Shown: piece by piece, positions 28,169 to 35,207 of the stretch | Layout: each line of letters begins with the position of its first letter | Position numbering within the stretch: the stretch's first letter is position 1 | Assembly: GCA_026129915.1 (NCBI GenBank) | Contig: JAHCHD010000034.1 | Location: 1-35,372, forward strand | DNA length: 35,372 nt | Direction: 5' to 3' | Source of the DNA: Bryobacterales bacterium | Lineage (GTDB): Bacteria > Acidobacteriota > Terriglobia > Bryobacterales > Bryobacteraceae | Made by a program: the position numbers and the translations under genes | Notes under the pieces: model-generated | The model's input: the letters and a program-made list of their open reading frames with translations, nothing else | The model's database searches: none | Told to the model about the DNA's origin: nothing

Positions 28169-29563
28169 ATGCGCCGCCTCGCCCTTTTCACCTTGCTGCT
28201 CACGTGTCTGGCCTTCTCGGGTTTTGCCCAGGCGCCCGCAAAGCCCCGTGTCTTTGTGCTCACCGACATTTCCAATGAGCCCGACGACGAAGAGAGCCTC
28301 GTCCGGTTCCTCGTCTATGCCAATGAGTACGATGTCGAGGGCCTGGTAGCCACCACCTCCACCCATCTGCGCGACAAGACGCGCCTCGACCTAATCCACC
28401 GCCAGATTGACGCCTACGCCCAGGTGCTGCCCAACCTTCGCCAGCACGCCGATGGCTATCCCTCCGCCGACGCCCTCCGTGCTGTCGCCAAAGACGGCAT
28501 ACCGCGGTTGGGCATGCAAGGCGTTGGCCCCGGCATGTCCACTGATGGCTCCCGCCTCCTCATCGAAGCAGCTCGCCGCGACGACCCCCGGCCGCTCTGG
28601 GTCCTTGCATGGGGTGGTCCCAACGTCCTCGCCCAAGCCCTCTGGGATGCCCGTGCCGACAGCTCCCCCATCGAACTCGCCCGCCTCATTGCCAAGCTCC
28701 GCGTCTACACCATTTCTGACCAGGACGACAGCGGTCGCTGGATGCGCATCCAGTTCCCTGATCTCTACTACGTCGTCAGCCCCAGCACCGTCCAGAGTGC
28801 TGACTACTATCTCGCCACCTGGAGCGGCATTGGCGGCGACCGTTTCTACAAGAACGGCCCCGGCTACATGCAGCACATGGTCGATAACCCCTGGCTGGAA
28901 GAAAACATCATCCGCAATCACGGCCCTCTCGGCGCACTCTACCCGCGGGTGGCATACATCATGGAAGGCGACACCCCCTCCTTCCTCAACCTCATCCAGA
29001 ACGGCCTCGGCGGCGACATCGAACCCAGCTACGGTGGCTGGGGCGGGCGCTACGCATTGCGCCAATCCTATGGCGAAACCCGCCCCATTTGGACAAACAC
29101 CCGCGATACCGTCACTCTCCCCGACGGCACTTCACACACCAGCAACACCGCCACCATCTGGCGTTGGCGTGAGCACTTCCAGAACGATTTCGCCGCCCGC
29201 ATGGATTGGTGCGTGAAGCCGCGCTCCGAAGCCAACCACAACCCCATCGCCGCAGTAAACGGCCAGCCCGGCAAGGGCGTCATCCGTCTGAAAGCCCAGC
29301 CCCGCGAGCGCATCAAGCTCTCTGCCGCCGCTAGCTCCGACCCTGACGGCCACGCGCTCACCTACCGCTGGTACCCTTACCCCGAAGCCGGCACCTACCG
29401 TGGCGCGCTCACCATTCAAGACGCGCACACGGCGGACGCAACCATCGATATCCCCCCCGACGCCCGCCCCGGCGTCGCCCACGTCATCCTCGAAGTGAAG
29501 GACAACGGCTCCCCCAACCTATGGAGTTATCGTAGGGTAATCATCGACATTGGCGCCCCGTAG
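28169..29563 (+). CDS. DUF1593 (Sde182-like) nucleoside-hydrolase-fold protein
   Basis: This protein of 464 residues has a signal peptide (MRRLALFTLLLTCLAFSGFA), so it is exported. The N-terminal domain has a nucleoside-hydrolase-like fold with acidic loop TDISNEPDDEESLVRFL; the catalytic aspartate cluster resembles but does not match the usual DTDPGxDDA. After about residue 360 comes an Ig-like C-terminal domain (RIKLSAAASSDPDGHALTYRWYP), as in the cellulose-binding Sde182 proteins. The family is found in carbohydrate-degrading bacteria, so polysaccharide binding or sugar hydrolysis is likely. ATG 28169 is chosen because the open frame extends far upstream over the previous gene with no family sequence. 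A gene-free gap of 378 nt follows. Confidence 0.88.
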   Translation: MRRLALFTLLLTCLAFSGFAQAPAKPRVFVLTDISNEPDDEESLVRFLVYANEYDVEGLVATTSTHLRDKTRLDLIHRQIDAYAQVLPNLRQHADGYPSADALRAVAKDGIPRLGMQGVGPGMSTDGSRLLIEAARRDDPRPLWVLAWGGPNVLAQALWDARADSSPIELARLIAKLRVYTISDQDDSGRWMRIQFPDLYYVVSPSTVQSADYYLATWSGIGGDRFYKNGPGYMQHMVDNPWLEENIIRNHGPLGALYPRVAYIMEGDTPSFLNLIQNGLGGDIEPSYGGWGGRYALRQSYGETRPIWTNTRDTVTLPDGTSHTSNTATIWRWREHFQNDFAARMDWCVKPRSEANHNPIAAVNGQPGKGVIRLKAQPRERIKLSAAASSDPDGHALTYRWYPYPEAGTYRGALTIQDAHTADATIDIPPDARPGVAHVILEVKDNGSPNLWSYRRVIIDIGAP

Positions 29564-29941
29564 CTGCAGAGGTTTTGCTTCCGGGGACTCGGTCTGGGGA
29601 TCGTCGAATTCCCCCCCGATCTCGTCCACCTTGCCCAACCGGCAGACACCGCCAGCAACCGAACCGCTTGTATCGTCGCGGCAGCTCTCCCGTAACCAAA
29701 CCCGCACCGTCGATTCCGTGCTGGAAAAGGTCATCTGCCCCAGCCTTCCCGGCGTAGGAGCCTACCTATTTCGCGGCTATTCCGGCAGCTTGTCCGCTGG
29801 CCTCAAAATAACCTGGAAGACTCTCCCTCCTCGCACCCGGCAACCCTAAGCAGCCACTTGGCACACCATCGCCCATCCCGCGTCAGCGATGATATCGTAA
29901 CAAGCAGACACCATCAGTCCACAGTGCCGGGGATGCGAACC
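29564..29941. other. Intergenic region, no gene recognised
   Basis: 378 bases between the DUF1593 and GH43-like genes. Open frames on both strands here lack a recognisable family, a signal peptide or a good ribosome site. No clear hairpin or promoter was seen. Confidence 0.4.
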
Positions 29942-30922
29942 ATGAATCGAAGATTGTTCTGCGGTCTACTGTTGCCACCCGCCCTTAGCATGGCTGCGGC
30001 CGGCGAAGAGTCCATGCGATGGGCAGACGAGTCTCAACTCGGCCGGCCTTACTCGAAGGATCCTTCCGTCATCCGGTTTCGCGGGAAGTATTGGCTCTAC
30101 TACTCCACACCCACCCGCCAGGTAGGATCCGATCTCCTGAACTGGGTAGTGGGCATCGCGCAAAGCACAGATCTCGTGAACTGGCGCAAAGTGGGAGCCC
30201 TGCAGCCGGAGCATGACTACGAAGGTCGCGGGTTTTGTGCGCCCTGCGCGATGGTATTGGCAGATCAGGTGCATCTCTTCTACCAGACCTACGGGAATGC
30301 GCGACTGGATGCCATTTGTCATGCAGTCTCCTCCGATGGCCTCACCTTCCGCCGCGAGCCGTCTAACCCCATCTTTCGTCCCACTGGCGATTGGAATGCC
30401 GGCCGCGCGATCGATGCCGAAGTCGTACCCTTCCGCGATCGCTGGCTGCTGTATGCGGCCACTCGCGATCCCGAAATGAAAATTCAGATGCTCGTGGGCG
30501 CCAGCGCCCCGCGCGCCGGTGGCTTCGCGCGCGATTCCTGGACCATGCTGGCGGACCGGCCGCTGCTGAAGCCGGAACTGCCCTGGGAAACCCAATGCAT
30601 TGAAGCACCATCCGTCATCGTGCGTGATGGCGCCTTGTACATGTTCTACGCGGGCGGCTACAACAACGACCCGCAACAGGTTGGCTGCGCCCGCAGCACC
30701 GACGGCATCCGCTGGGAACGCATCTTCCAGGAACCGCTACTGGCAAATGGCAAGCCCGGCGAGTGGAACTCTTCCGAGTCAGGGCATCCCGCTGCCTTTG
30801 TGGATGATGACGGACAAACCTATCTCTTTTTCCAGGGAAACAACGACAACGGGCGAACCTGGCACCTATCCTTCCGCAAGTTGGAGTGGCAAAATGGAAT
30901 CCCGCGCCTGGCGACGGCTTGA
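29942..30922 (+). CDS. GH43-like five-bladed propeller protein
   Basis: This protein of 326 residues has the five-bladed propeller pattern of the GH43/GH32-type glycosidase superfamily: KDPSVIRFRGKYWLYYST near the start, STDLVNWRKVGAL, DAEVVPFRDRWLLYAATR, and the later EAPSVIVRDGALYMFYAGG and HPAAFVDDDGQTYLFFQG. The acidic residues at the blade starts (Asp, Asp, Glu) are the usual catalytic set. A short signal peptide (NRRLFCGLLLPPALSMAAAG) implies export. ATG 29942 is chosen because GGGG precedes it by about 9 nt; ATG 29933 lies right next to that run. The substrate, probably a plant-type polysaccharide, cannot be determined. Confidence 0.82.
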   Translation: MNRRLFCGLLLPPALSMAAAGEESMRWADESQLGRPYSKDPSVIRFRGKYWLYYSTPTRQVGSDLLNWVVGIAQSTDLVNWRKVGALQPEHDYEGRGFCAPCAMVLADQVHLFYQTYGNARLDAICHAVSSDGLTFRREPSNPIFRPTGDWNAGRAIDAEVVPFRDRWLLYAATRDPEMKIQMLVGASAPRAGGFARDSWTMLADRPLLKPELPWETQCIEAPSVIVRDGALYMFYAGGYNNDPQQVGCARSTDGIRWERIFQEPLLANGKPGEWNSSESGHPAAFVDDDGQTYLFFQGNNDNGRTWHLSFRKLEWQNGIPRLATA

Positions 30923-31350
30923 GTCCAATTCCACTCGCCACGATGCTGACCCGGTGACTGAAGTACCCTAAATTCCGCTGGCGGCGCTGCCAGACCCTAA
31001 CTGCCAAACCCGAAGCTCAAACCGATTGCGTGTCCGCGCGCTCGCACGGAAACGCCAAACCAGATCTCTGCCGTGGTCCAAGAAGTCAGCGCCATCACCC
31101 ATTCCCCTAGATAATCTGCATTCGTAGGAACCGACAAAAATGGGGTTGCCCGGACGAATACCGTCAAGCGGAGCAAAAGGGGGTCCGGTTCATTGCAGCG
31201 GGGGCATGGCTCTCCCGCAGCCTCATTCCCTGCTACAAAACTCCATCGTTTCATCGCGTGTTTCCTTCCCCGCCAACGTCATCAGCATGCCTGGTGTACC
31301 AACGACGCTTCGGCGCGGAGGGGGGATTAGGTAACCATCATCAGCTTCCC
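30923..31350. other. Intergenic region with no supportable gene
   Basis: These 428 bases separate the GH43-like gene from the broken methyltransferase. A minus-strand open frame at 30997-31254 (85 codons) ends in alternating strand-like residues (FGVSVRARGHAIGLSFGFGS), as in a C-terminal beta-barrel, but has no start support. It may be a remnant of an outer-membrane protein; I do not annotate it as a gene. Confidence 0.4.
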
Positions 31351-31680
31351 CTACACCGGAACCGCTTCCACGATTGAGACCATACCCCGGTAGGATTTCC
31401 GCGGGTGAGATCGAAGCCCGCCGATGCAAGCAGGGTGCGGAATTCCTCTTCGGTGCGCTCGCGGCTACCCGTCATCACAAGCATGTTCACGCCCATGAAC
31501 TTGTGGAAATCCACGGCGTTGCCGGTGTGGATCACACTGTCGAATACCAGCAGCTTGGCGGACTTGTTGATGGTGTGGCGGATGTTCGAGAGGATGAGTC
31601 GGCTGCGGTCGTCGTCCCAGTCGCGGAAAATCCGCTTCATGATGCACGCGTCGGCTCCCAACGGGACATTCTTAAAGAAG
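31351..31680 (-). pseudogene. O-methyltransferase, 3' part, cut by the IS1595 element
   Basis: On the minus strand this reads as the C-terminal part of a SAM-dependent O-methyltransferase (Methyltransf_2 type): FFKNVPLGADACIMKRIFRD, WDDDRSRLILSNIRH, and the conserved NMLVMTGSRERTEEEFRTLL. A one-base frameshift lies near 31395-31415: the C-terminal end MVSIVEAVPV with its TAG (31351-31353) is in another frame. Because the element interrupts it and a frameshift is present, the gene is dead. The first half should lie past the right end of the element, beyond or at the window edge. Confidence 0.85.
31674..31680. repeat. Target-site duplication, left copy
   Basis: AAAGAAG directly flanks the left inverted repeat and recurs at 35201-35207. 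IS1595 elements usually duplicate 8 bp; here seven match, so the boundary is ambiguous by a base. Confidence 0.75.
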
Positions 31681-31703
31681 GGTACTTATATACGTGACAC
31701 ACC
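31681..31703 (+). repeat. Left terminal inverted repeat of the IS1595 element
   Basis: GGTACTTATATAC, then G, then TGACACACC; it matches the reverse complement of 35177-35199 at 22 of 23 bases. Confidence 0.93.
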
Positions 31704-31728
31704 CGCGTGAATCCGTCATATTGGAAAC

Positions 31729-32664
31729 GTGAGCGAGACAAACGAGACTCTTCCGAAGACGTTGACTGAAGCGGTACGGTACGTTGCCGATCCTGAAGTA
31801 TGCGTTCGGTTTGTCTCGGATCTGCGGTGGAAGGACGGGATTGTCTGTCCGCACTGCGAATCGAAAGAAGCGTTTACCTACCTCAAGACGCGCCGCATTT
31901 GGAAGTGTATGGCGTGTCGCAAGCAATTCTCGCCAAAGTCCGGGACCATCTTTGAAGATTCGCCTTTACCGTTGGACAAGTGGCTCATCGTCACCTGGAT
32001 GCTTGCGAACTGCAAGAATGGCGTGTCGAGCATGGAAGTTCATCGCGCGATTGGCGTGACACAGAAGACCGCGTGGTTCATGCTTCAGCGAATCCGGTTG
32101 GCAATGCAGGAACCGGGCACAACTCCCCTAAGCGGAACCGTGGAAGCGGATGAAACCTTCATTGGCGGCAAGGCGCGAAACATGCACGCGCATGTCCGGG
32201 AGCAAAAGATTCAGGGACGCCGAACCGTTGGCAAGAGCATCGTAGTTGGGATGCTGGAGCGTGGTGGCAAGGTCAAGACGGTCGTAGCGAAGACGCGCCG
32301 CAAGAAGTCGATTCAGAAGATTGTCCGCGATCACGTTGCACACGGTTCTGAACTTCACACGGATGCGCTGAAAAGCGACGATGGCTTGCTTGGCGACTAC
32401 ATCCACAAGGTCATCGATCACGCGCAAGAATATGTCAACGGGCACGTTTACACGAACGGGATGGAGAACTTCTGGAGTTTGCTGAAGCGGACTCTGAAGG
32501 GAACTTACGTCGCTGTGGAACCGTTTCACCTGTTCCGCTACCTGGATGAACAGTCCTTCCGCTTCAACGAACGGAAGGACTGCGATTCTGGACGCTTTCA
32601 CAAGGTTGTTCGTGGCGTCACTGGCAAACAGCTCACCTACACTGAGGTTACTGGCACGAAGTAA
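31729..32664 (+). CDS. IS1595-family (ISXO2-like) transposase
   Basis: This protein of 311 residues moves the element. The N-terminal zinc ribbon is CPHC near residue 37 and CMAC near 60, followed by RKQFSPKSGTIFEDSPLPLD, typical of the family. A helical region (CKNGVSSMEVHRAIGVTQKT) precedes the catalytic domain: VEADETFIGG (first Asp), LHTDALKSD (second Asp), then NGMENFWSLLKRTLKGTY with the conserved Asn, Glu and Lys. The length and all motifs look intact, so it is probably active. The start is GTG 31729, with GGA three bases before it, and only 25 bp from the left repeat. Confidence 0.95.
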   Translation: MSETNETLPKTLTEAVRYVADPEVCVRFVSDLRWKDGIVCPHCESKEAFTYLKTRRIWKCMACRKQFSPKSGTIFEDSPLPLDKWLIVTWMLANCKNGVSSMEVHRAIGVTQKTAWFMLQRIRLAMQEPGTTPLSGTVEADETFIGGKARNMHAHVREQKIQGRRTVGKSIVVGMLERGGKVKTVVAKTRRKKSIQKIVRDHVAHGSELHTDALKSDDGLLGDYIHKVIDHAQEYVNGHVYTNGMENFWSLLKRTLKGTYVAVEPFHLFRYLDEQSFRFNERKDCDSGRFHKVVRGVTGKQLTYTEVTGTK

Positions 32665-32786
32665 CCCAGTTCTCACCAAGCTCTCGCTTCTTCGCATACC
32701 GATAGTCCTGCTACTTCGCCCGCGCCTTTTCGTCATTCCGCCGCTACTAACGATTGCCTATGGTACACCCGTGCTATCTTCTGTAT

Positions 32787-34028
32787 ATGGGTATTACAAC
32801 AGAAGACTTCATTAAGCGAGCACAAAGCATCCACGGTGGTCGGTACCATTACGATCAGGTTGTCTATGTTCGCAATACTCAACCAATCCAGATTTGTTGC
32901 ACTACACACGGAAGCTATCTGCAGCGTCCGGATGTCCATTTACGAGGGAACGGATGTCCGCGATGCAGCGGGAAAGCCAAGAAGGATACGGCACTGTTTA
33001 TAGAAGACGCACGTGCCGTCCACGGGGATAAATTCGACTATTCGCGGGCTCACTATATCACAAGTAAAACAAAACTGGAAATTGTGTGCCCGGTCCACGG
33101 CTCGTTTTGGCAAATTCCAAATCGACATTTGTCGGGTGGTGGTTGTGACGTGTGTGGTGGAACGGCAAAGAGCAATACGTCGCAATTTGTTGAGAAAGCC
33201 ACAAGGGTCCACGGCACTCGTTTCTCTTATGATTCTGTTGAGTACCGGGATGCCGTTACTCCTGTAACAATAACGTGTCCTGTCCACGGTGACTTCTCTC
33301 AATCGCCACACGCTCATCTTAAAGGGCACGGATGCCCCCAATGTGGTGGCGTAGGGCGTAAGAACAGCGAAGGCTTTATTGCGGAGGCGCTTCGCATCCA
33401 TGGCGACCGCTATCGGTATGATCATGTCCAATACGTGAACAGCAAAACTCCTGTACAAATAGGATGCCCTAAACACGGGTATTTTTATCAGTCGCCTAAT
33501 GACCATCTGAGCAAGAAATCGGGATGTTCCAAATGCAACAGAAACGGCACTGCACACACCATTCGCAGCGGGAATTGTGTTCGGAGCGGGTTTGAAGCGA
33601 TTGTTTTCGAGTACCTATACTCTCGGGAAATAGAGTTTCAGTACGAAACCGAAAAGGTAGGTCCGTTCACCGTTGACGGCGTTCTTACACTGAATGGCAA
33701 AACGATCTACCTGGAAATCGCTGGCTTTGCAAAGGCGACCGGAAGAACCATTGCCGATTCGTACATGCGCCAACGAGAAAAGAAAGAGGCGTACTACCAA
33801 CAGAACGGGATTGATGTCATTTGGATCGAAGGGGAAACTCTCTGCTGGAACTGGCGTAAGCGATTTCAAGAGATAGAGAGCACACTTGATGCCATCTTCT
33901 CAGGATGCGGGTTTGCCGTCGCCAAGAAGCATGAATATCGAGTTCGTGTCATAGATGCTGCCAAGAAGCGAGCGTCCGAGACTAAGCCAAATGTCGACAT
34001 AATGAAGTGGTTCATCGACGCTGTGTGA
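32787..34028 (+). CDS. Four zinc-ribbon (DUF723-like) repeats fused to a PD-(D/E)XK-like nuclease domain
   Basis: This is a cargo protein of 413 residues from ATG 32787 (earlier in-frame TTG 32754 and ATG 32760 lack support). Four tandem repeats of about 63 residues cover 4-66, 67-129, 130-192 and 193-254. Each has HG near residue 13, Y-D/S, then CXXHG-x-F-x-Q-P-x-x-HL and GC-x-x-C: a Cys/His zinc ribbon. The first repeat has a changed CCTTHG, the last a GCSKC. After residue 265 comes a nuclease-like domain: SGFEAIVFEYL (Glu about 270), FTVDGVLTLNGKTIYLEIAG (Asp about 297, Glu about 310, with Ala where Lys is usual), and KKEAYYQQNGIDVIWIEGE. DNA binding and cleavage are inferred. Codon use is AT-richer than the host. 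Confidence 0.85.
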   Translation: MGITTEDFIKRAQSIHGGRYHYDQVVYVRNTQPIQICCTTHGSYLQRPDVHLRGNGCPRCSGKAKKDTALFIEDARAVHGDKFDYSRAHYITSKTKLEIVCPVHGSFWQIPNRHLSGGGCDVCGGTAKSNTSQFVEKATRVHGTRFSYDSVEYRDAVTPVTITCPVHGDFSQSPHAHLKGHGCPQCGGVGRKNSEGFIAEALRIHGDRYRYDHVQYVNSKTPVQIGCPKHGYFYQSPNDHLSKKSGCSKCNRNGTAHTIRSGNCVRSGFEAIVFEYLYSREIEFQYETEKVGPFTVDGVLTLNGKTIYLEIAGFAKATGRTIADSYMRQREKKEAYYQQNGIDVIWIEGETLCWNWRKRFQEIESTLDAIFSGCGFAVAKKHEYRVRVIDAAKKRASETKPNVDIMKWFIDAV

Positions 34029-34058
34029 TTGTGCCGCGTTACCATAGAAGAGTAGTAT
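34029..34058 (+). promoter_or_regulatory. Possible promoter for the small cargo genes
   Basis: TTGTGC (34029-34034) and TAGTAT (34053-34058) are 18 bp apart. The gene downstream has a very strong ribosome site, AAGGAGG at 34079-34085. Confidence 0.35.
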
Positions 34059-34089
34059 CAGTCAGTAGTTTTGGGAATAAGGAGGTAGT

Positions 34090-34380
34090 ATGCGTCTAGT
34101 GGAATCGCTTGAAGGCAAAGGTATCGTTAGTACAGAAAGTGGTGAGACAGCAACAGTGTCGTATTATCTGGAAGTATGGCGAGAAGTCATTCCGACACCA
34201 ATATATCAAGATCCACATGCTGACATGTTGGGTCTTTTTGAAGTGCATGGACACATTGAACCTATGTGTTTTGGTGTGGGGGAAAACCTTGTGTTGACTC
34301 TCAATGATGGGAGAACGTTCCCATTGTTCGTTCAGAATAGCCATGGCAACATTTCCCCGATGGGTGGAATCAGCGAATAG
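34090..34380 (+). CDS. Small cargo protein of unknown function
   Basis: This 96-residue protein has no family I recognise. It starts MRLVESLEGKGIVSTESGET and has mostly strand-like, soluble sequence; no signal or membrane segment is visible. AAGGAGG ends 4 nt before the ATG, the best ribosome site in the window, so strong translation is likely. Its codon use is AT-rich like the other cargo. The next gene starts 5 nt after its stop, so the two are probably translated from one message. Confidence 0.75.
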   Translation: MRLVESLEGKGIVSTESGETATVSYYLEVWREVIPTPIYQDPHADMLGLFEVHGHIEPMCFGVGENLVLTLNDGRTFPLFVQNSHGNISPMGGISE

Positions 34381-34385
34381 ATCCC

Positions 34386-34595
34386 ATGCAGATTCCGTAC
34401 TGGGCAATCCGATACCGAAACGACTTTCGAGCGACGCCAAAGGCATTCATGCACCAGAAGGCAGCGGCGGAATACGTGCGGGGTTTCTATGACGAAGAAA
34501 TGGTCTTCGTCCAGCCATCGCGCCCGTTCTCGAAGCTGAACCGCTACGAACAGTGCGAAGTCGAAGAACGTCTCGGATTGCGCACGCGGACATAG
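34386..34595 (+). CDS. Small cargo protein of unknown function
   Basis: This 69-residue protein (MQIPYWAIRYRNDFRATPKA at the start) is unrecognised. It is rich in aromatic and charged residues and has no membrane segment. The ATG is 5 nt after the previous stop, with no clear ribosome site, which points to translational coupling. It sits in a same-strand series of small genes. Its reality rests mainly on that arrangement. Confidence 0.55.
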   Translation: MQIPYWAIRYRNDFRATPKAFMHQKAAAEYVRGFYDEEMVFVQPSRPFSKLNRYEQCEVEERLGLRTRT

Positions 34596-34619
34596 AATGG
34601 TTGGAGCGAGGTAACGAGC

Positions 34620-34808
34620 ATGTCGAAACCCAGAGACAAACCGGAAGAGTTCGCGCGGTTCGAGAGCCTTGCTTCGCGGTTGCTGAAAGCACCGAAGATC
34701 AACACGGTAACGGAGCACATGAAGGTCTCTCCACTGTCCGTCGAGCAAGTGTCATTGGTGGAACCGAAAGCGAAGCGGAAGCGAGAACGAAAGGGGAAGA
34801 ATCAATGA
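34620..34808 (+). CDS. Small basic cargo protein, antitoxin-like or adaptor-like
   Basis: This protein of 62 residues starts with MSKPRDKPEEFARFESLASR and ends with a lysine/arginine-rich tail (KAKRKRERKGKNQ). The FARFESLASRLLKAP segment resembles a short motif that I have seen in small helical proteins of mobile elements; the function is not known. It is preceded by GAGCGAGG and overlaps the next start by ATGA (34805-34808), so coupled translation of the two is likely. Confidence 0.65.
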   Translation: MSKPRDKPEEFARFESLASRLLKAPKINTVTEHMKVSPLSVEQVSLVEPKAKRKRERKGKNQ

Positions 34809-35164
34809 AGATCGATTTCGACCTGAATCGAGCCATTCTCGCCAAGTTGGAAGAACAACATCTCGAAGACGAAGGAAAAGGAAGCGCCATCGCGGTTGAT
34901 GGGTACGATGCTGCGACGGTGACATACCACGTCCGCTACCTTTACCAAGGCGGGCTCATCGAAGCGAGAGATCAGTCAACAAAGGACGGTCGATGTTGGC
35001 GTGCGCTTCGTTTGACCTACCAAGGGCACGAATTCTTGCAGAACATGCGAAGTGATACGGTTTGGTCCAAGGCGAAGGAAGTTGTCTTATCCGCTACCGG
35101 AACACTGTCAATCGAAGCACTCAAGATCGCTTCTGGGAAGATCCTCCGCGATCTGATTGGGTGA
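34805..35164 (+). CDS. DUF2513-type winged-helix protein
   Basis: This protein of 119 residues starts at an ATGA overlap with the previous gene. The sequence MKIDFDLNRAILAKLEEQ and the segment YHVRYLYQGGLIEARDQS match the DUF2513 family, common in phages and mobile elements and likely a winged-helix DNA-binding fold. RALRLTYQGHEFLQNMRSDT is the conserved later part. It could regulate the cargo, or take part in a host or phage interaction. It is the last gene in the element, ending 12 bp before the right inverted repeat. Confidence 0.8.
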   Translation: MKIDFDLNRAILAKLEEQHLEDEGKGSAIAVDGYDAATVTYHVRYLYQGGLIEARDQSTKDGRCWRALRLTYQGHEFLQNMRSDTVWSKAKEVVLSATGTLSIEALKIASGKILRDLIG

Positions 35165-35176
35165 CCGCGTTAGCGT

Positions 35177-35199
35177 GGTGTGTCAGGTATATAAGTACC
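35177..35199 (-). repeat. Right terminal inverted repeat of the IS1595 element
   Basis: The reverse complement is GGTACTTATATAC, then C, then TGACACACC. One extra C at 35200 matches the G run of the family terminus, so the exact end is ambiguous by a base. Confidence 0.93.
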
Positions 35200-35200
35200 C

Positions 35201-35207
35201 AAAGAAG
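35201..35207. repeat. Target-site duplication, right copy
   Basis: AAAGAAG, the same as 31674-31680. The next bases (TCCCCGCCCACGG) continue the interrupted methyltransferase on the minus strand. Confidence 0.75.

Larger units (their letters stand above)
31681..35200. mobile_element. IS1595-family transposon with five cargo genes, about 3.5 kb
   Basis: The element is bounded by 23-bp inverted repeats (one mismatch) and direct repeats of AAAGAAG. It carries an ISXO2-like transposase and downstream cargo genes: a zinc-ribbon/nuclease protein, three small proteins and a DUF2513-type protein, all on the plus strand. Joining the flanks with one repeat copy gives a continuous GDFFKNVP in the interrupted methyltransferase. 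The GC content of the cargo is clearly lower than that of the chromosome. Passenger genes are known in the IS1595 family; this cargo set is not one I recognise. Confidence 0.92.

Noticed and set aside
30997..31254. Possible small outer-membrane protein on the minus strand
   Set aside because: The end looks like a barrel strand, but there is no start support or family match; it may be a remnant.
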